Origin: an uncultured Prevotella sp.
Lineage (GTDB): Bacteria > Bacteroidota > Bacteroidia > Bacteroidales > Bacteroidaceae
DNA: 64,000 nucleotides
Direction of reading: 5' to 3'
Assembly: GCA_934202525.1 (NCBI GenBank)
Contig: CAKPYB010000012.1
Span: forward strand, 1 to 64,000
Part shown: positions 57,754 to 64,000 of the stretch, one piece after another
Layout: each line of letters opens with the position of its first letter
Position numbering within the stretch: the stretch's first letter is position 1
Program-made: the position numbers and the translations under genes
Notes under the pieces: generated by a model
Database searches by the model: none
The model's input: only the letters and a program-made list of their open reading frames with translations
Told to the model about the DNA's origin: nothing

Positions 57754-58380
57754 ATGAAGAATAGCATATATAATAAGGTATATATATATAATAAGGTGAA
57801 GAGCATGGCTGGAATAGCTATGCTCTTACTTTGTTCGTGCGATGCAGAAAACAGTATCAGCACCAAATATCCCTGCCAGTTCTATTTCAAGTCGCAATAC
57901 CATCCGGGCACAAGTCTGGAAACAGCCCTCAACGGAACGGGCGTCTACACGATGGTTAGCGCCAAAAAGGTGAATGGAGCCTGGAATATCTATTCTACAT
58001 TAAACGATGGGAAAAACCAGACGGAAACCATCATCCTCTCTACAGCCAAGGAGAATTATGCCAACTATACCTATCTGGGAGCGGGCAACGACCCTAAAGA
58101 TGCCAGGAAGAATGGCTTCATTATGGGACTTACAAACTTCAGCGGACCTGTAGCCTGGGACCGCCAATGCCCCAACTGTCTGGAACAATATGGCGGCACC
58201 AACTATCCGCTGGAATGGACCGGCAACCGCCAATCGGTAATTTGCGACAAATGCAAACGCATCTACAGCCTGGAAAACGGAACCATCACAAGCGGCGGAA
58301 AGGGCAAAAGCGACAAGCCGCTGATGCAATATCGGGTAACCTACGGCGGCAAAGGAACCGATATATACGTGGGAAACTAA
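57754..58380 (+). CDS. Lipoprotein with zinc-ribbon-like cysteines
   Basis: 208 residues from ATG 57754; ATG 57805 (MAGIAMLLLCSCDAE) would give a shorter, more typical lipoprotein signal. The 5' codons come from TATATAATAAGG direct repeats. After the Cys-lipidation site, a beta-rich body contains CPNC (about 135) and ICDKCKR (about 158), a likely Cys4 zinc site or disulfide pair, unusual for a surface lipoprotein. Function unknown; widespread in Bacteroidales as a 'hypothetical lipoprotein'. Confidence 0.75.
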   Translation: MKNSIYNKVYIYNKVKSMAGIAMLLLCSCDAENSISTKYPCQFYFKSQYHPGTSLETALNGTGVYTMVSAKKVNGAWNIYSTLNDGKNQTETIILSTAKENYANYTYLGAGNDPKDARKNGFIMGLTNFSGPVAWDRQCPNCLEQYGGTNYPLEWTGNRQSVICDKCKRIYSLENGTITSGGKGKSDKPLMQYRVTYGGKGTDIYVGN

Positions 58381-58463
58381 GCAGAAACAGAGTGCAAACG
58401 AAAAAAATGGCACTTTCTCGTCTTAAAAAATGTAAATCGTTTGGAGATTTAAAGAAATAGCAT

Positions 58464-58471
58464 TACCTTTG
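58464..58471 (+). promoter_or_regulatory. Promoter box of the tRNA unit
   Basis: TACCTTTG 12 bp before the tRNA-Gly gene. Confidence 0.75.
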
Positions 58472-58483
58472 CACCCACATAAC

Positions 58484-58556
58484 GCGGAAATAGCTCAGTT
58501 GGTAGAGCACAACCTTGCCAAGGTTGGGGTCGCGGGTCCGAGTCCCGTTTTCCGCT
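58484..58556 (+). tRNA. tRNA-Gly (anticodon GCC)
   Basis: 73 nt with 7-bp acceptor GCGGAAA/TTTCCGC, D-arm AGCTCAGTTGGTAGAGC, anticodon stem-loop centred on TTGCCAA and T-arm GGGTCCGAGTCCC. CCA is not encoded. Confidence 0.97.
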
Positions 58557-58576
58557 CAACTCTTAACGTTTACCAT

Positions 58577-58662
58577 GCCGCAATGGTGGAATTGGTAGAC
58601 ACGAGGGACTTAAAATCCCTTGGCCAGTAATGGCTGTGCGGGTTCGAGTCCCGCTCGCGGCA
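58577..58662 (+). tRNA. tRNA-Leu (anticodon TAA)
   Basis: 86 nt with a long variable arm (GGCCAGTAATGGCT). Anticodon loop CTTAAAA gives TAA at 58611-58613. The acceptor stem GCCGCAA/TCGCGGC has one A-C mismatch at the sixth pair. T-arm GGGTTCGAGTCCC. 20 bp after tRNA-Gly. Confidence 0.96.
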
Positions 58663-58679
58663 CCTTAAAGTTTTTCCTT

Positions 58680-59687
58680 ATGAAAAAATTTGCTTACATC
58701 CTCATTTTATTCATTACGCTGGTCTTAACATCATGTGGTGTTAGCAGTGGGCATTTCAAGTTTGAAGGCAAATTTCTCAATATGAATCAAGGCGAGTTTT
58801 ATGTATACAGTCCTGACGGGGGCTTCGAAGGCGTTGACACCATCAAGGTAGAAGGCGGTCGTTTTACTTTCGAAACCGAATGTAAGGAAGATTTTACCAT
58901 TATGCTTGTTTTCCCTAATTTCTCTGAGCAGCCTATCTTCGCAAAATCGGGCAAATCAGTAGAAATCAAGGCAGATGCTTCGCACCTTAAGGAAATGGAG
59001 GTAAGCGGAACCAAGGATAACGAACTGATGACAAAATTCCGCAAGAACATCCTGAAAGATACGCCACCTGAGGCTAAAAAGCATGCAGAGGACTTCGTCA
59101 GAGAACATCCGAATTCTATGTGCAGCATCTATCTGATCAGAAAATACTTCATCACTTCTACACAACCTGATTACCGCAAGGCGCTCTCACTCATCAATAT
59201 CGTAGAGAAGGAACAGCCTAAAAACGGACAGTTGGCTAAGATGAAGCAGTTGGCAGAAAACATGAAGAATGTAGGCACCGGTGCAACCCTGCCTTCATTT
59301 ACAGCATACGATATCAACGGAAAACTCGTTTCTAGTACAGAAATGAGCAGCGCTCCGGTTGCCGTAATCTACACCTGGGCTACCTATAACTATGACAGCC
59401 AGGACATGCAGCGCGAACTGAAGAGCCGTCAGAAAAAATCGAACGGCAAGCTTAAGCTGATGGCTTTCTGTCTGGATGCCAGCAAGAGCGAATGCAAGAA
59501 CAACATCAAGCGCGACTCTATCGCATGCCCTATCATCTGCAACGGCGAAATGCTGGAAGACAAGACCTTGAAGAAGTTGGGATTGGAAAACCTTCCTGAC
59601 AACATCATACTTCAAAATGGTAAAATCATCGCCCGAGGCATGAAAAAGCAAGAGCTTTACAATAAGCTCGACCAACTGCTAAAATAA
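58680..59687 (+). CDS. DUF4369/thioredoxin-like lipoprotein
   Basis: 335 residues from ATG 58680; the frame runs upstream through the tRNA-Leu gene, which cannot be coding. Lipobox VLTSCGVS (Cys near residue 20). N-terminal DUF4369 beta domain (about 25-120: FKFEGKFLNMNQGEFYVYSPDGGFEGVDTIKV) and a thioredoxin-like fold (about 200-335) that begins LPSFTAYDINGKLVS but lacks the CxxC (ATYNYDSQD replaces the usual WCxxC), so no redox activity is expected. Such proteins are common in Bacteroidetes and of unknown substrate. Confidence 0.87.
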   Translation: MKKFAYILILFITLVLTSCGVSSGHFKFEGKFLNMNQGEFYVYSPDGGFEGVDTIKVEGGRFTFETECKEDFTIMLVFPNFSEQPIFAKSGKSVEIKADASHLKEMEVSGTKDNELMTKFRKNILKDTPPEAKKHAEDFVREHPNSMCSIYLIRKYFITSTQPDYRKALSLINIVEKEQPKNGQLAKMKQLAENMKNVGTGATLPSFTAYDINGKLVSSTEMSSAPVAVIYTWATYNYDSQDMQRELKSRQKKSNGKLKLMAFCLDASKSECKNNIKRDSIACPIICNGEMLEDKTLKKLGLENLPDNIILQNGKIIARGMKKQELYNKLDQLLK

Positions 59688-59729
59688 ATACTTTCGAGCT
59701 AGTCAAGAACCCATAAAAAGCACGCCTAT

Positions 59730-61280
59730 ATGTTAGTAAAGACATATTGTGCAGCAGTTAACGGACTAGAAGTAACTACTGTAACCGTAGAAGTAAGCCT
59801 CAACAGAGGCGTCATGTACCACCTCACAGGCTTAGGCGACGAGGCGGTCAAGGAGAGCCGTAACCGAATTTCAGCAGCTCTCCAGTATAGCGGCTTCAAA
59901 TTTCCGATAGCCGACATCACTATCAATCTGGCTCCAGCTGACCTCCGGAAAGAGGGCAGCAGTTTCGACTTGCCGCTTGCAATCGGACTTCTAGGCGCCA
60001 ACAACAACATACCCGAAGATCATCTGAAAGAGTACATGATGGTAGGCGAGCTGAGCCTTGACGGTACGCTCCAGCCTATCAAAGGTGCCCTGCCGATAGC
60101 CATCAGAGCCAGAGCAGAGCACTTTAAGGGACTGATTGTGCCGGAACAGAACGCTCGGGAAGCGGCTGTCGTAAACAATCTTGAGGTTTACGGCATGAAA
60201 ACGCTTTTCGAAGTCATACAATTCATGAGCGACAGAAGCAATCCTTCTCCTACAATCGTTGACACCCGCAAGGAATTTTACGAAAACCAGACACATTGTG
60301 AATACGATTATGCCGATGTTCGCGGTCAGGAGAACGTGAAAAGAGCGCTCGAAGTGGCTGCGGCTGGCGGACACAACCTGATTATGGTAGGTCCTCCTGG
60401 TTCCGGAAAGTCGATGATGGCAAAACGTTTGCCGTCCATCCTCCCCCCTCTCACGCTCTCTGAGAGTCTGGAAACAACACAGATTCACTCCATTGCAGGC
60501 AAACTGGGCAAGAATGTATCACTCATTTCCCAACGCCCGTTCCGGTCTCCTCACCATACCATCTCTCAAGTGGCTCTGGTAGGCGGTGGAACTTCACCAC
60601 AACCGGGAGAAATATCGCTCGCCCATAATGGCGTTCTGTTCTGCGATGAACTTCCGGAGTTCAATAAAACCACTCTGGAAGTACTCCGCCAGCCATTGGA
60701 AGACCGCCACATCAACATCAGCAGAGCGAAATATTCTACAGATTACCCATGTTCATTCATGTTTGTGGCAAGTATGAACCCTTGTCCATGCGGATATTAT
60801 GGTGATCCGACACATCGCTGTGTCTGCACGCCAGGCCAGATTCAAAGATACATGAACAAGATTTCAGGACCATTACTCGACCGCATCGACATCCAATGCG
60901 AAATCAGTCCCGTTCCTTTCCAGGACATATCGAAGGCTGCCCCAGGTGAGCCAAGTGCCAAGATCAGAGAAAGAGTCATCAAGGCAAGAGAAGTTCAAGC
61001 CGAAAGATTCAAAGATTATAAAGGCATCCATTGCAATGCCCAGATGACCGAAAGAATGATTCATCAGTTTGCCGAACCCGACGAACAAGGTATCGAACTG
61101 CTCCGAATGGCAATGGAGAAGCTTTCTTTATCAGCAAGAGCCTATAACAGAATACTGAAAGTGGCACGAACCATTGCTGATTTGGCAGGAAGTGAACAGA
61201 TTAAGCCTGACCATATAGCAGAAGCCGTGGGATACAGAACCCTCGACAGAGGCGATTGGGCAGAAAGAGGACATTTATAA
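59730..61280 (+). CDS. YifB/ComM-type Mg-chelatase-like AAA+ ATPase
   Basis: 516 residues. N-terminal ChlI (Lon-protease-like) domain (about 1-165: VEVSLNRGVMYHLTGLGDEAVKESRNRI), AAA+ domain with Walker A GPPGSGKSM (about 219-227), FCDELPEF Walker B, and a Cys cluster CPCGYYGDPTHRCVC (about 351-365), then a Mg_chelatase C domain. ComM-type helicases promote branch migration of donor DNA during natural transformation. The ComF-like gene lies 5 kb away; other competence genes are not in the window. Confidence 0.93.
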   Translation: MLVKTYCAAVNGLEVTTVTVEVSLNRGVMYHLTGLGDEAVKESRNRISAALQYSGFKFPIADITINLAPADLRKEGSSFDLPLAIGLLGANNNIPEDHLKEYMMVGELSLDGTLQPIKGALPIAIRARAEHFKGLIVPEQNAREAAVVNNLEVYGMKTLFEVIQFMSDRSNPSPTIVDTRKEFYENQTHCEYDYADVRGQENVKRALEVAAAGGHNLIMVGPPGSGKSMMAKRLPSILPPLTLSESLETTQIHSIAGKLGKNVSLISQRPFRSPHHTISQVALVGGGTSPQPGEISLAHNGVLFCDELPEFNKTTLEVLRQPLEDRHINISRAKYSTDYPCSFMFVASMNPCPCGYYGDPTHRCVCTPGQIQRYMNKISGPLLDRIDIQCEISPVPFQDISKAAPGEPSAKIRERVIKAREVQAERFKDYKGIHCNAQMTERMIHQFAEPDEQGIELLRMAMEKLSLSARAYNRILKVARTIADLAGSEQIKPDHIAEAVGYRTLDRGDWAERGHL

Positions 61281-61370
61281 TCATAAAGAAGATATATGTA
61301 AAAGGATAAAAATCCGTTTTTTCCTATCATTCGCTCTAAAAAGTTGGATTTATAAAGGAAAAAAGGGAGA

Positions 61371-61425
61371 AAAATAGCCATTCTAAAATAGTTACAAACC
61401 TGTTTTAGAATGGCTATTTTCTTTT
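61371..61425 (+). terminator. Rho-independent terminator after the ComM-type gene
   Basis: AAAATAGCCATTCTAAAA pairs with TTTTAGAATGGCTATTTT around a 14-base loop, followed by CTTTT. Confidence 0.9.
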
Positions 61426-61686
61426 GTCATTACGAAAATATTACCCCATAAAGACAAAAATACCACAAAAAACAGACAAAAACGAATGGTAAAATCGTCC
61501 AAGACGGGGTAATTTCTATTCTCTAAGGTGTAATAATTGATTTTAATTACCTTTTAAATTTACGAAAATCACTAATTCTAATAAAAATTACCCCATATAG
61601 GATAAAAAAATGCATTACCTTTGCAAACGTAAAAAGAACGCTAGCACAACGCTAGTTTAATTATTAACAACAAAACTATTAAGATT
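61426..61686 (+). promoter_or_regulatory. Control region of the 32-residue peptide, with ATTACCCC repeats
   Basis: TTACCCCATA occurs at 61441-61450 and 61588-61597, and its inverse GGGGTAATTT at 61506-61515. The last copy ends 18 bp before TACCTTTG (61616-61623) and replaces a TTTG. Two AACGCTAG units follow (61636, 61648). No other gene is visible in the stretch. Confidence 0.6.
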
Positions 61687-61785
61687 ATGGATTGCATTTT
61701 TAAAATTACAAACGCAGTAAAGAAGATTGGTTTCGTAATTCTTCTTGCAGAGTTGGCCGTTATCGCCTATATGAACGTAATGTAA
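61687..61785 (+). CDS. 32-residue single-helix membrane peptide
   Basis: ATG 61687 to TAA 61783-61785: MDCIFKITNAVKK.., then a hydrophobic helix IGFVILLAELAVIAYM. It has its own promoter (61616) and an A-rich leader. Size, one membrane helix and a few basic residues before it resemble type I toxins or regulatory micropeptides. Too short for family assignment; reality is supported by promoter, spacing and amino-acid pattern only. Confidence 0.6.
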   Translation: MDCIFKITNAVKKIGFVILLAELAVIAYMNVM

Positions 61786-61818
61786 GAAATCTCTCTATAG
61801 ATATAAATATATAAGGAG

Positions 61819-61996
61819 GAAGTTTTCTACATACTAAGGTAATTAGATTGTAAAAGGTCAACAACATAAGTTGTCAAAACGAATAAGTTCGTAGAAAAAG
61901 TAAATGATAATAATTAGGTACAGTCCTATCAGGGAGGAGTCTGATGGAAATGTACAAGATGGGAGGCTCTTGCAGAGATGCGAAGGGCCTTTTTTT
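61819..61996 (+). ncRNA. Candidate structured RNA ending in a terminator
   Basis: Helices visible: TTTTCTAC (61823-61830) with GTAGAAAA (61891-61898); ACAAC/GTTGT (61861-61874); GTACA/TGTAC (61918-61955) enclosing ATCAG/CTGAT (61928-61945) with loop GGAGGAGT; and terminator AGGCTCTTGCA/TGCGAAGGGCCT (61964-61990) with T6. No separate promoter is clear, so it may be the 3' part of the peptide mRNA. Not tmRNA, RNase P or SRP RNA by signature. Confidence 0.55.
61964..61996 (+). terminator. Rho-independent terminator of the candidate RNA
   Basis: Stem of 11 bp with one bulge, followed by TTTTTT at 61991-61996. Confidence 0.85.
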
Positions 61997-62116
61997 GTAT
62001 CCTGCCCTACGCTATCCTTACTATAAAAACACTAAAGAACCCAGCTTTTTACACCTTATTATATATATAAGTAAGAAAAAGCGACGATAATTCTTTCTTA
62101 TCTCCAACATTTTTTG

Positions 62117-62124
62117 TAATTTTG
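62117..62124 (+). promoter_or_regulatory. Promoter box of metG
   Basis: TAATTTTG, 30 bp before ATG 62155 and after the terminator at 61996, so metG is transcribed independently of the peptide/RNA unit. Confidence 0.7.
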
Positions 62125-62154
62125 CAGCCAAATAACAAAAATATATTAGCTAAT

Positions 62155-64000
62155 ATGGAACAAAAGAACTTTAAACGTACTACCGTGACTGCGGCTTTGC
62201 CTTATGCCAACGGTGGTGTGCACATCGGTCACCTGGCAGGTGTTTACGTGCCAGCCGATATCTATGTTCGCTATCTCCGCCTCAAGAAGCAGGATGTTGT
62301 CTTCATCGGCGGTAGCGATGAGCATGGTGTACCTGTTACTATCCGTGCCAAGAAAGAAGGAATTACCGTACAGGAGGTGGTTGACCGCTATCATAACCTC
62401 ATCAAGAAGAGTTTCGAGGACTTCGGTATCTCTTTTGATATTTACAGCCGTACCACTTCGCCAACTCACAATAAGTTTGCTTCAGACTTCTTCCGCACAC
62501 TCTATGACAAGGGCGTATTGGAAGAAAAGGTAGAGGAGCAGTTCTGCGACGAGGTAACAGGCGAATTCCTTACCGACCGTAATATCGTAGGTACTTGCCC
62601 TCGCTGTGGTGCAGAGGGTGCTTATGGCGACCAATGCGAGAAATGTGGTGCTACCCTCTCTCCTGAGGAGCTCATCAACCCTACCAACAAGAACAACCCT
62701 GGTCATGGTCTCGTAAAGAAGCCTACCAAGAACTGGTATCTTCCATTGAACAAGTATCAGGATTGGTTGAAGAAGTGGATCCTGGAAGGCCACAAAGAGT
62801 GGCGTACCAATGTTTACGGCCAATGCAAGAGCTGGTTGGACATGGATCTTCAGCCACGTGCGATGACACGCGACTTGGATTGGGGTATTCCTGTTCCAGT
62901 AGAGGGTGCAGATGGAAAGGTGCTCTACGTTTGGTTCGATGCACCTATCGGTTACATCTCAAATACCAAAGAACTCTGCGATGCTCATCCAGAAAAGTGG
63001 GGAACATGGCAGAAGTGGTGGCAGGATCCTGAGACCCGTCTCGTTCACTTCATCGGTAAGGACAATATCGTGTTCCACTGCATCATCTTCCCTACTATGC
63101 TGAAGGCTCACGGCGACTATATCTTGCCAGACAACGTACCAGCCAACGAGTTTCTGAACCTGGAGGATGATAAGATTTCAACATCCCGCAACTGGGCTGT
63201 ATGGTTGCACGAGTATCTCGTAGATTTGCCAGGCAAGCAGGATGTATTGCGCTATGTATTGACAGCCAATGCGCCTGAGACCAAGGACAACAACTTTACC
63301 TGGAAGGATTTCCAGGAGCGCAACAACTCTGAGTTGGTTGCCGTTTACGGTAACTTCGTAAACCGTGCCCTCCAGCTCACCAAGAAGTATTGGGGCGGCG
63401 TAGTTCCTGCCTGTGGTGAATTGCAGGAGGTAGATGAGAAGGCTATCGCTGAGTTCAAGGACGTAAAGGAGAAGGTAGAGCAGTATCTTAACGTATTCAA
63501 GTTCCGCGAGGCTCAGAAAGAGGCTATGAACCTGGCTCGTATCGGTAACCGATACATCACAGAGTGTGAGCCTTGGAAGGTTTGGAAGACCGATCCTAAG
63601 CGTGTGGAGACCATCCTGAACATCTCCCTGCAGTTGGTTGCCAACCTCGCTATCGCCTTCGAGCCATTCTTGCCTTTCTCTTCAGAGAAGCTCCGCAAGA
63701 TGATCAATATGCCTAACTTCGAGTGGACTCAGCTCGGCAGCACAGATTTGCTCAAGGCTGGTACCCAGCTCGGTGAGCCTGAATTGCTCTTCGAGAAGAT
63801 TGAGGATGAGGTTATCGAAAGACAGCTCCAGAAGCTCGCTGACACCAAGAAGGCTAACGAGGAGGCTTCTTATCAGGCTGCTCCTATCAAGCCAGAGGTT
63901 AGCTTCGATGATTTCGAGAAACTCGATATCCGCGTAGGTCACATTCTGAACTGCGAGAAGGTAAAGAAGTCTAAGAAACTCCTGAAGTTCACCATCGACG
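62155..64000 (+). CDS. metG: Methionyl-tRNA synthetase, 5' part (runs off the window)
   Basis: 615 residues are visible, open to the last base. HIGH motif at residues 23-26 (GGVHIGHL), a Cys4 zinc knuckle ([17 protein letters not shown], about 145-161), the KMSKS equivalent written KISTS ([10 protein letters not shown]), anticodon-binding helices, and the start of the C-terminal Trbp111-like tRNA-binding domain ([20 protein letters not shown]). Charges tRNA-Met. Codon use is highly biased to preferred codons. Confidence 0.96.
   Translation, partial: MEQKNFKRTTVTAALPYANGGVHIGHLAGVYVPADIYVRYLRLKKQDVVFIGGSDEHGVPVTIRAKKEGITVQEVVDRYHNLIKKSFEDFGISFDIYSRTTSPTHNKFASDFFRTLYDKGVLEEKVEEQFCDEVTGEFLTDRNIVGTCPRCGAEGAYGDQCEKCGATLSPEELINPTNKNNPGHGLVKKPTKNWYLPLNKYQDWLKKWILEGHKEWRTNVYGQCKSWLDMDLQPRAMTRDLDWGIPVPVEGADGKVLYVWFDAPIGYISNTKELCDAHPEKWGTWQKWWQDPETRLVHFIGKDNIVFHCIIFPTMLKAHGDYILPDNVPANEFLNLEDDKISTSRNWAVWLHEYLVDLPGKQDVLRYVLTANAPETKDNNFTWKDFQERNNSELVAVYGNFVNRALQLTKKYWGGVVPACGELQEVDEKAIAEFKDVKEKVEQYLNVFKFREAQKEAMNLARIGNRYITECEPWKVWKTDPKRVETILNISLQLVANLAIAFEPFLPFSSEKLRKMINMPNFEWTQLGSTDLLKAGTQLGEPELLFEKIEDEVIERQLQKLADTKKANEEASYQAAPIKPEVSFDDFEKLDIRVGHILNCEKVKKSKKLLKFTID

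Noticed and set aside
58620..58679. N-terminal extension of the thioredoxin-like lipoprotein
   Set aside because: The extension would be encoded by the 3' half of the tRNA-Leu gene; the lipoprotein signal begins at 58680.
61819..61996. tmRNA, RNase P RNA, 6S RNA or SRP RNA
   Set aside because: None of the signature sequences (such as GAGGAAAGTC for RNase P or the SRP tetraloop region) is present.

Overview
The window looks like a chromosomal segment of a Bacteroidales bacterium, most likely Prevotellaceae (a Segatella/Prevotella copri-like genome). The evidence is: promoters of the Bacteroidetes TTTG-N19/20-TAnnTTTG type in front of most transcription units; fimbrillin, BspA-type LRR and BACON proteins; an ECF sigma / DUF4974 anti-sigma / outer-membrane barrel trio; and several AAA (DUF4143, DUF1703) ATPases. 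The species assignment is inference from gene content; no rRNA is present.

Layout. 0-7.4 kb: the 3' part of an AAA/PD-(D/E)XK protein, a LytS/LytTR two-component pair, a long RluA-type pseudouridine synthase, a YidE-type transporter and a PfkB kinase. 7.5-18.4 kb: a surface module with two fimbrillin lipoproteins, a 1176-residue fimbrillin-LRR-BACON-M64 metallopeptidase, an NTF2-like secreted protein, a barrel-like protein, an LRR lipoprotein, a small putative regulator and a membrane-anchored Ser/Thr kinase. 18.4-26.7 kb: an SF1 helicase, a small protein, a MATE exporter, and the ECF sigma/anti-sigma/receptor set. 26.8-33.7 kb: two DUF4143 ATPases around a 1.2-kb non-coding repeat region and a His-rich protein/TonB receptor locus probably concerned with metal uptake. 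33.7-49.2 kb: a six-gene MacAB-TolC-like efflux operon (minus strand) bracketed by two paralogous NtrC/NtrB-like sensor-regulator pairs, with a HEPN-MNT plus Fic island between. 49.2-50.1 kb: a transporter remnant and a foldback repeat. 50.2-64 kb: housekeeping genes (ribD, prmC, recX, comF, pyrE, argH, tRNA-Gly, tRNA-Leu, comM-like, metG) plus a third DUF4143 ATPase.

The most unusual signal is a set of five short tandem arrays (at about 20.6, 28.1, 32.3, 38.0 and 52.6 kb). All have exactly the same 33-bp period, with a conserved block of roughly 16-22 bp plus a variable remainder, and each directly abuts a TATCTTTG promoter box. Three of the five lie in front of DUF4143 ATPase genes. The two paralogous ATPases share one array motif; the others have their own. 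One array with its promoter has no gene behind it. I know of no description of this arrangement, but could not search.

Other notable structures are two homologous AT-rich modules bounded by different inverted repeats (28.6-29.0 kb), a 280-bp foldback (49.5 kb), nested palindromes inside the efflux operon, 7-nt-periodic leader elements in front of many start codons, apparently leaderless promoters, and a 32-residue membrane peptide upstream of a structured RNA candidate before metG.
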